DNA of 6,185 bases from Desulfatitalea sp. (GTDB lineage Bacteria > Desulfobacterota > Desulfobacteria > Desulfobacterales > Desulfosarcinaceae). The translations under genes were made by a program, and so were the position numbers. The notes beneath the pieces were generated by a model. The model worked only from the letters and a program-made list of their open reading frames with translations. It was not told where the DNA came from and did not search any database. Shown piece by piece: positions 1-4,526 of the stretch. How positions within the stretch are numbered: position 1 is the first letter of the stretch; every line of letters begins with the position of its first letter. The stretch spans positions 1 through 6,185 of the forward strand of contig JABDRH010000208.1 in NCBI GenBank assembly GCA_013041835.1. Direction: 5' to 3'.

Positions 1-97
1 TGAAAGGTTCTACATTGTCCTGCCTTACCATATATAGTTTCAGCCGATTAATACCCCTTTTTGATAATTTTGGTCCGATTTCCTCATGCTGTTACCA

Positions 98-458
98 TAT
101 TTCTTTGAGAATCAGCTAATGCTCCCTCCAGAGCGTCCGTGAAAACGGCATGGATATGACCGGCTGGCTCGACTACTTCATTACCGGTCTGGAAACCCAA
201 ATGACAGCGGTCAAGAAACGTGGCGAACAAGTTATCCGTCGAGACGTGCTGGTTCAGAAACACAACCTGAACGAGCGGCAAGCAACGGCACTTGATTTGT
301 TAATGAAGAATACCTCTGTGCACATTTCAGAAATAGAAGAGCTCTGCTCCGGCGTAACCCGGCGAACCGTGCAAAGGGATATGAACGGTTTGATCGAACT
401 CAACCTTGTTCGAATCACCGGTTCAGCCCGTCAATCGAACTATGAATTCATCAAATAG
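98..458 (+). pseudogene. Fic-family protein, C-terminal remnant
   Basis: This is the tail of a Fic-domain protein (the family usually transfers AMP to target proteins) together with its C-terminal winged-HTH part. From 120 the frame reads [20 protein letters not shown], which matches the [16 protein letters not shown] segment found just after the Fic core in many Fic/HTH proteins. The rest (residues [11 protein letters not shown], then [18 protein letters not shown]) is a helix-turn-helix with a recognition helix. An in-frame TAA at 117-119 blocks this frame. The segment 98-118 in another frame reads YFFENQL, which fits the residues expected immediately upstream of the YY-x-x-LQ motif, so I infer a small frameshifting indel near 118. 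The catalytic HPFxxGNGR motif is absent from the window. An ATG at 150 could allow a 102-residue HTH-only product, but I see no good ribosome binding site. Family assignment is by motif recognition; the pseudogene status is inferred. Confidence 0.72.
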
Positions 459-459
459 A

Positions 460-513
460 ATTGCGATATATCACGTCACAGTATCGCGACAAATTGCGAC
501 ATAGATCGCGACA
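460..513 (+). repeat. Short degenerate repeats AT(C/T)GCGA(C/T)A
   Basis: Four copies of a 9-base unit are visible: ATTGCGATA at 460-468, ATCGCGACA at 483-491, ATTGCGACA at 493-501 and ATCGCGACA at 505-513. Start-to-start spacings are 23, 10 and 12 bases, close to whole helical turns. They lie directly after the TAG of the Fic remnant. The same frame stays open past that TAG to a TAA at 537-539, so they may once have been a coding extension. A protein-binding cluster is the alternative. Confidence 0.55.
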
Positions 514-550
514 CGGCGGCTTTCAGACATAGGTTGTAAAACACATCACC

Positions 551-582
551 GGGTATTCCAGCGGGAATCGAACCCACGTCCG
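551..582 (-). other. tmRNA 3'-end-like T-arm (probable att-site scar)
   Basis: Read on the minus strand, CGGAC (582-578) is followed by stem GTGGG (577-573), the 7-base loop TTCGATT (572-566) and the complementary stem CCCGC (565-561; one G-U pair). This is a textbook T-arm. The combination CGGACG-pyrimidine-GGGTTC is what I know from the 3' end of proteobacterial tmRNA (ssrA), where the T-arm is preceded by CGGAC. The following bases TGGAATACCC do not give the tmRNA acceptor strand or CCA, and no 5' half or tag-peptide reading frame is visible upstream, so it is not a functional tmRNA or tRNA. The 3' ends of ssrA and tRNA genes are standard targets for tyrosine integrases. I infer an island attachment site or a leftover of one; a tRNA gene remnant is the alternative. 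Confidence 0.6.
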
Positions 583-621
583 TTCTCTGTTTTGGGAAAA
601 TGCAGAGAATTAAATTTCTCT
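583..621. repeat. Overlapping hairpins sharing one arm
   Basis: TTCTCTG (583-589) pairs perfectly with CAGAGAA (603-609), and TTTT/AAAA inside the loop can extend the stem past a 2-base bulge. The same AGAGAA arm (604-609) can instead pair with TTCTCT at 616-621 across a 6-base loop. The two structures exclude each other. They abut the T-arm scar and overlap the 3' end and stop codon of the minus-strand small ORF. They could be a weak terminator for that ORF or part of an attachment site; there is no terminal U-run typical of an intrinsic terminator. Confidence 0.5.
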
Positions 622-744
622 CGGTGTCCGGCAACCTGAAGGGATGATTTGTGACATTTGCAATTGCATCCTTTCCGCAACGATTTCGTCAGCATATTGG
701 TTAATTGCCTTCATTATTCCCTCAAATAAAAAATTGATGTCCAT
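610..744 (-). CDS. Small 44-aa hypothetical protein (possibly truncated)
   Basis: A 44-codon ORF starting MDINFLFEGI and ending PREI. The case for it being real is the ribosome binding site: AGGGAGGA (minus strand, 759-752) lies 7 bases before the ATG, the strongest such site in the window. The first 30 residues look like an amphipathic helix (FEGIMKAINQYADEIVAERM), soluble and without a signal or membrane segment. Similar openings occur in small phage or plasmid DNA-binding proteins in which an HTH follows. Here the tail beyond about residue 33 looks unrelated and runs into the hairpins by the T-arm scar, so the gene may be the 5' part of an excisionase-like or HTH gene cut by recombination. 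That is inference; I do not recognise the family. It is divergent from the HTH regulator at 1060. Confidence 0.5.
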   Translation of the reverse strand: MDINFLFEGIMKAINQYADEIVAERMQLQMSQIIPSGCRTPREI

Positions 745-751
745 AGGTAGT

Positions 752-759
752 TCCTCCCT
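752..759 (-). promoter_or_regulatory. Strong Shine-Dalgarno of the 44-aa ORF
   Basis: AGGGAGGA on the minus strand, with a 7-base spacer to the ATG at 744. It is the main reason for accepting the small ORF and its start. Confidence 0.6.
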
Positions 760-978
760 AAAATTAGCATTGGTATTATTTACTGGATAAGCGGCAAAAG
801 TGTCTGTGTGGTTCCAAATTTTTTTCTAAACGCTATTTATGGGAACTCCATGTAAATCATCTGGGGAAACGATAAATACCAAAATGCCTCAAAACCAACA
901 GTTATAATGGTCATGGTTGCGCAAAGGCTTCCACAATCGCCACTCCTTCTGTCTGAATAAATGCGCCGTTATTTTTAC
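760..978. other. AT-rich intergenic region, no gene seen
   Basis: I find no supportable gene here. It lies between the divergent 44-aa ORF and the HTH regulator and should hold the promoter of the former, but I see no clear -35/-10 pair on the minus strand. A TATAAT at 903-908 on the plus strand has no matching -35 and is not called. Confidence 0.5.
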
Positions 979-1006
979 TTGCACGTGATACCGCATGTGT
1001 TATAAC
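979..1006 (+). promoter_or_regulatory. Sigma-70-type extended -10 promoter for HTH/hsdM operon
   Basis: TTGCAC (979-984), a 16-base spacer, then TATAAC (1001-1006) preceded by TGT (998-1000), which supplies the TGn of an extended -10. The -35 matches TTGACA only in its first three bases, which is acceptable with an extended -10. The predicted transcript start is near 1012-1014, leaving a leader of about 47 bases before the HTH gene. Nothing comparable is seen between that gene and hsdM, so this promoter probably drives the whole plus-strand set. Confidence 0.55.
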
Positions 1007-1009
1007 TTC

Positions 1010-1037
1010 TGGCAATAGCCACAGGCGGTGAACACCG
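1010..1037. promoter_or_regulatory. Tandem 12-bp dyads, candidate operators
   Basis: Two inverted repeats, TGGCAATAGCCA (1010-1021) and CGGTGAACACCG (1026-1037), have centres 16 bases apart. Both fit YGGY-N4-RCCR and differ in their arms only by transitions. They sit at and just after the predicted transcription start and before the Shine-Dalgarno of the HTH gene. This is where an autoregulating Xre or controller-type repressor would bind. The dyads are seen directly; the assignment to this regulator is inferred. Confidence 0.45.
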
Positions 1038-1059
1038 ACTGCTTGCAAAGGATAGAGTG

Positions 1060-1275
1060 ATGGTGATAGACGATCGAAACATTCCCGGTTTAGTAAAGGA
1101 AGTCCGAAGGCAGTTAGATTTAAGCCAGGAGGACCTGGCTCGGGAGCTGGGTATCAGTTTTGCCACGGTGAACCGGTGGGAGAATGGTCAAGTCAAGCCG
1201 TCAAAGCTGGCCAAGGCTCAGCTAAACAAATTTTGCGCCAAAATGATCCGGCAGAAAAAACTGAATCTATCGTAG
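1060..1275 (+). CDS. Xre-family HTH transcriptional regulator (controller-like)
   Basis: A 71-residue protein consisting almost only of an HTH_3/Cro-C1-type DNA-binding domain. Residues 22-31 (SQEDLARELG) form the first HTH helix and 33-41 (SFATVNRWE) the recognition helix, with the family-typical NRWENG following. The tail after about residue 50 is basic (KMIRQKKLNLS). I chose the ATG at 1060 because AAGGA (1048-1052) lies 7 bases upstream; a GTG at 1057 would add one residue. The size equals that of restriction-modification controller (C) proteins, and the gene lies just upstream of an hsdM, about 100 bases away and in the same direction. It probably controls timing or level of the operon by binding the dyads at 1010-1037. 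The HTH family is certain; the target and the controller role are inferred. Confidence 0.88.
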   Translation: MVIDDRNIPGLVKEVRRQLDLSQEDLARELGISFATVNRWENGQVKPSKLAKAQLNKFCAKMIRQKKLNLS

Positions 1276-1300
1276 GGCAATAAGTAGATAAGGCCAAAAC

Positions 1301-1333
1301 ATGGCGGATGGAAGCCTAAAGGGGCAATCATGA
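1301..1333 (+). CDS. Possible 10-codon leader peptide
   Basis: MADGSLKGQS, ending in a TGA that overlaps the ATG of the next mini-ORF as ATGA (1330-1333). AAGG lies 6 bases upstream of the ATG. Together with the next entry it forms a chain of overlapping mini-ORFs leading to hsdM, as in translational coupling. It is so short that chance is a real possibility. Confidence 0.22.
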   Translation: MADGSLKGQS

Positions 1334-1386
1334 ATATGGACCATAATAAGCTGAATTTTTTAAGTAAACGGAGATTCCATGCCTAA
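1330..1386 (+). CDS. Possible 18-codon leader overlapping hsdM start
   Basis: MNMDHNKLNFLSKRRFHA, preceded by AAAGGGG with a 5-base spacer. Its TAA (1384-1386) lies inside the first codons of hsdM, so ribosomes ending here could restart at the hsdM ATG (1379), which has its own GGAG. It may tune methyltransferase output. Length and lack of known homologs make this tentative. Confidence 0.3.
   Translation: MNMDHNKLNFLSKRRFHA
1335..1345. promoter_or_regulatory. Perfect odd dyad TATGGACCATA
   Basis: Five-base arms around a central A, 34 bases before the hsdM start and within the 18-codon leader. It could be a further binding site for the HTH protein because it shares the GG...CC core of the upstream dyads, but the spacing differs, so the link is weak. 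Confidence 0.25.
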
Positions 1387-3523
1387 TGGAGACCTGAACT
1401 GGATCGCCGGATTCATCTGGAATATTGCCGATGACGTGCTCCGGGATGTTTACGTCCGGGGAAAATACCGCGACGTAATCCTTCCGATGACCGTCATTCG
1501 ACGGTTCGACGCCGTGCTCGAATCGACCAAGGAGGACGTCCTTAAGCTCAGCAAGCAGCTCGATGATGCAGGCATCGCCAATAAACAGGCCGCTTTATGC
1601 CAAGCCTCGGGCAATGCCTTTTATAATATCTCCCCATTTACACTTCAGGATCTAAGGGCCTGCGCCAAACAACAACAACTCAAGGCCGATTTTGAGGCCT
1701 TTTTAGAAGGCTTTTCACCCAACGTTCAAGAAATCCTAGAAAAATTCAAGCTTCGCAACCAGATTCCAACCCTGGTAGAAGCCGATATTCTCGGAAGTCT
1801 CATTGAGAAATTCACGTCGAACGACATTAACCTCGGCCCGGAACCGGTCTTCGATCAGGATGGCAATATCCGCTTGCCCGGTCTGGACAACCACGCTATG
1901 GGAACGATTTTCGAAGAGCTGATCCGGCGATTTAACGAGGAAAACAATGAGGAGGCAGGCGAGCACTTCACACCCCGCGATGTCGTCAGGCTTATGGCCA
2001 ACCTGATTTTCTTTCCAATTGCGGATGACATCCGAAACGCCACATATCGCGTTTACGATGGCGCATGCGGTACCGGTGGTATGCTCACCGTTGCCGAGGA
2101 GATGCTTGACCGGCTTGCCCGCGACCATGGCAAAGATGTATCCATTCACCTATTCGGGCAAGAGGTTCAACCTGAAACTTACGCCATCAGCAAAGCCGAC
2201 CTGTTAATCAAAGGCGAAGGCCACGCCGCCGAGAATATGAAGTACGGTTCAACGCTTTCCTCAGATGCCTTTCCGGCGATGGAATTCGATTTCATGCTCT
2301 CCAACCCGCCTTACGGCAAAAGCTGGAAAACCGACCTAGAGCGCATGGGCGGCAAGAAGGAACTAAGCCCGGAACACGCAGGCCGGTTCACCGTTGAACA
2401 TCAGGGTGAAGAGCTATCGCTGATCACCCGTTCAAGCGACGGACAGCTTATGTTCCTCGTAAACAAGCTGACCAAGATGAATCACTCAACAAAGCTGGGC
2501 AGCCGTATTGCCGAGGTCCATAACGGCTCGTCGCTTTTTACCGGCGATGCTGGTCAGGGCGAGTCCAATATCCGGCGCTGGATCATCGAGAACGACTGGT
2601 GCGAGGCCATCATCGCTCTGCCGCTGAACATGTTCTACAACACAGGCATTGCCACCTATATCTGGGTACTTACCAACCGTAAACCTGCGCATCGCAAAGG
2701 CAAAGTCCAACTCATCGACGCCACCGGCATCTCTACGCAGCTGCGCAGGAACCTCGGCAAGAAGAACTGCGAATTATCCGATACCCAGGTCCGGCAAATC
2801 ACCGATATATTTCTTGCATTCAAGGAATCCGAGCAGTCGAAAATATTTCCCAATGCCGGTTTCGGCTACTGGAAGGTCGTTGTCGAGCGTCCGCTGCGGC
2901 TCAAAACAGACCTTTCCGCTTCAAGGCGTGCACTGTTTCGCAAGGCATGCGAAATGGCCAAGGATAAACCTTTGGCCAACTTAATAGACCGCGTTACCGA
3001 TAGATTGGGCGCCGGGCCGCACCTCAACTTCAACAGGGTTCTGGAGGCGGTTGAAGAAGACGCCGAGAAGCATAGCGTCAAAATGACGGCCAAACGGATA
3101 GGGTTACTCAAGACTTCGCTTGCCGAGCGGGACGAAAGCGCAGAACCGGTTGTCAAAAAAGTCTACAAGCCTGGCAAGGCCGAAGAAGATCCCATACGGG
3201 GCTTTTATGCATCTCCCGCCGGCGAAGGGGAGTTGATCGTGACTTACGAACCGGATTCCGCCCTGCGCGACACAGAGCAGGTGCCGCTGCTTGAGGAGGG
3301 TGGCATCGATGCCTTCTTCCTCCATGAGGTTCTGCCCTACGTACCGGATGCGTGGATCGACGAGAGCAAAACCCAAATTGGTTATGAAATTTCGTTCACC
3401 CGGCACTTTCACAAGCCGACGCCCATGCGGTCGCTGGACGAGATCAAGGCCGACCTTGAAGCTTTGCAGAATGAAGCTGAAGGTTTGCTCGATGAGATCG
3501 TCGGTACTGAAAAGCGAGGATAA
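1379..3523 (+). CDS. hsdM: Type I restriction-modification DNA adenine methyltransferase (M subunit)
   Basis: A 714-residue HsdM-type N6-adenine methyltransferase that would use S-adenosylmethionine to methylate adenine in a target site chosen by a specificity subunit. Residues about 5-170 are the helical HsdM N-terminal domain (LNWIAGFIWNIADDVLRD). EHFTPR (195-200) is the conserved segment opening the catalytic domain, DGACGTGG (227-234) is the AdoMet-binding motif I (usually DPACGTGG), and NPPY (309-312) is catalytic motif IV. All key residues are present. It is longer than classical HsdM (about 500-530), with a C-terminal extension ending in a probable coiled coil (SLDEIKADLEALQNEAEGLL). 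The start is supported by GGAG 5 bases upstream. No hsdS or hsdR follows in the window, and the next gene begins 2 bases after the stop. It could be a solitary modification subunit, or the S and R subunits may lie further downstream. Confidence 0.93.
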   Translation: MPNGDLNWIAGFIWNIADDVLRDVYVRGKYRDVILPMTVIRRFDAVLESTKEDVLKLSKQLDDAGIANKQAALCQASGNAFYNISPFTLQDLRACAKQQQLKADFEAFLEGFSPNVQEILEKFKLRNQIPTLVEADILGSLIEKFTSNDINLGPEPVFDQDGNIRLPGLDNHAMGTIFEELIRRFNEENNEEAGEHFTPRDVVRLMANLIFFPIADDIRNATYRVYDGACGTGGMLTVAEEMLDRLARDHGKDVSIHLFGQEVQPETYAISKADLLIKGEGHAAENMKYGSTLSSDAFPAMEFDFMLSNPPYGKSWKTDLERMGGKKELSPEHAGRFTVEHQGEELSLITRSSDGQLMFLVNKLTKMNHSTKLGSRIAEVHNGSSLFTGDAGQGESNIRRWIIENDWCEAIIALPLNMFYNTGIATYIWVLTNRKPAHRKGKVQLIDATGISTQLRRNLGKKNCELSDTQVRQITDIFLAFKESEQSKIFPNAGFGYWKVVVERPLRLKTDLSASRRALFRKACEMAKDKPLANLIDRVTDRLGAGPHLNFNRVLEAVEEDAEKHSVKMTAKRIGLLKTSLAERDESAEPVVKKVYKPGKAEEDPIRGFYASPAGEGELIVTYEPDSALRDTEQVPLLEEGGIDAFFLHEVLPYVPDAWIDESKTQIGYEISFTRHFHKPTPMRSLDEIKADLEALQNEAEGLLDEIVGTEKRG

Positions 3524-3525
3524 CA

Positions 3526-4512
3526 ATGGCACGAGCAGACCTGATACTGAACTTGGTAAAGGCTGGCGCGCGTGGCGACCAGGCCCACTTTCGAAAAACC
3601 GTAGAAGCGTTGGCCGCTGACGAACGAGCCAAGAACCATAATATTTTAGCCGACCGGCTCATTGCTCATCTTCAACAGGATAGCAACGGACGTCCAAAAA
3701 CACTTTCTCCGCAGCCTGTGCGCTCGCCTTCAGGCCCACTTGTGGCGGAGGTGGCTCCAAGACGACGATTGGAAGACTTGATCCTGTCCACCGAAGTCGA
3801 GCAAGCTGTTCATGAGTTGGTTGAGGAACAGCACCGTGTGGATTTATTGCGATCGCATAATCTGGAGCCGCGCAATCGCGCACTGCTGGCCGGGCCTCCC
3901 GGGAATGGGAAGACATCACTCGCCGAAGCAATTGCCGACGCACTGAATGCACCATTTCTTATTGTTCGCTATGAGGCGGTCATCGGCAGTTATCTTGGAG
4001 AGACGGCGCAACGCATCGGGCAGGTTTTCGAACATGCCCGGTCACAGCAATGTGTTTTGTTTTTCGATGAATTCGATGCGGTGGGCAAAGAACGGGGCGA
4101 CCTCCACGAGACAGGTGAGATTAAGCGTGTGGTGAGCTCTCTATTGCTGCAGATCGACGCCTTGCCAAGTTATGTGGTGGTGGTTGCGGCGAGCAATCAT
4201 CCCGAACTGCTCGACCGTGCAGTATGGCGTCGATTCCAACTCCGTTTGGAACTACCGATGCCCAAACAGGAGCAAATCGAGGAATGGTTTAAACGCTTCG
4301 AGACGCACACAAAACAATCCTTTGGCCTTACGCCCCAGAGTCTGGCTCAAAATTTGAAAGGTCTAAGTTTTGCCGAGGTCGAGGATTTCGGTACGGATGT
4401 CATGCGCAGAATTGCCCTGAATCAATCGGATGCGGATGCTGTGAAAATTGTGGAAAAATGCCTCGCGCAATGGAAGAAACGATTCACATTGAAGGTTTCA
4501 GACATTCACTGA
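3526..4512 (+). CDS. AAA+ family ATPase
   Basis: A 328-residue protein with one AAA+ module of the FtsH/katanin/spastin-like class. Residues 1-110 are a helical N-terminal region with a proline-rich linker (about 55-78). Walker A is GPPGNGKT (123-130), the pore-loop-like segment is IGSYLGET (153-160), Walker B is VLFFDE (177-182), sensor-1 Asn is N224 in AASNHPELLDRAVWRRF, and R235/R236 are the likely arginine fingers. The ATPase is therefore expected to be active and to form a ring. There is no protease domain in the same chain, unlike FtsH; instead a separate subtilase is encoded 14 bases downstream. The Shine-Dalgarno GAGGA lies inside the end of hsdM, 5 bases before the ATG, implying translational coupling. 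I infer that it remodels or delivers proteins to the protease, or gates it. Confidence 0.9.
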   Translation: MARADLILNLVKAGARGDQAHFRKTVEALAADERAKNHNILADRLIAHLQQDSNGRPKTLSPQPVRSPSGPLVAEVAPRRRLEDLILSTEVEQAVHELVEEQHRVDLLRSHNLEPRNRALLAGPPGNGKTSLAEAIADALNAPFLIVRYEAVIGSYLGETAQRIGQVFEHARSQQCVLFFDEFDAVGKERGDLHETGEIKRVVSSLLLQIDALPSYVVVVAASNHPELLDRAVWRRFQLRLELPMPKQEQIEEWFKRFETHTKQSFGLTPQSLAQNLKGLSFAEVEDFGTDVMRRIALNQSDADAVKIVEKCLAQWKKRFTLKVSDIH

Positions 4513-4526
4513 GAGGATGAATAAAA

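Noticed and set aside
84..281. Minus-strand 65-codon ORF
   Set aside because: Antisense to the Fic remnant, whose plus-strand frame shows real family motifs.
551..621. Complete tRNA or tmRNA gene on the minus strand
   Set aside because: Only the T-arm and its CGGAC prefix fit; the acceptor strand has no partner, there is no D-arm, and the upstream hairpin does not give a 5-bp stem with a 7-base anticodon loop.
903..908. TATAAT box on the plus strand
   Set aside because: No -35-like hexamer at 16-18 bases upstream; the extended -10 promoter at 979-1006 is better placed for the HTH gene.
911..1120. Minus-strand open frame reading ...VSRASKNNGAFIQTEGV... and ending at 911
   Set aside because: It stays open over a long stretch and looks protein-like, but it has no ATG/GTG start with a ribosome binding site and overlaps the HTH gene and its promoter antisense.
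1161..1180. Second copy of the dyad half CGGTGAAC inside the HTH gene (1166-1173)
   Set aside because: It is explained by the codons of the recognition helix (TVNRW) and its arms do not form a matching 12-bp dyad.
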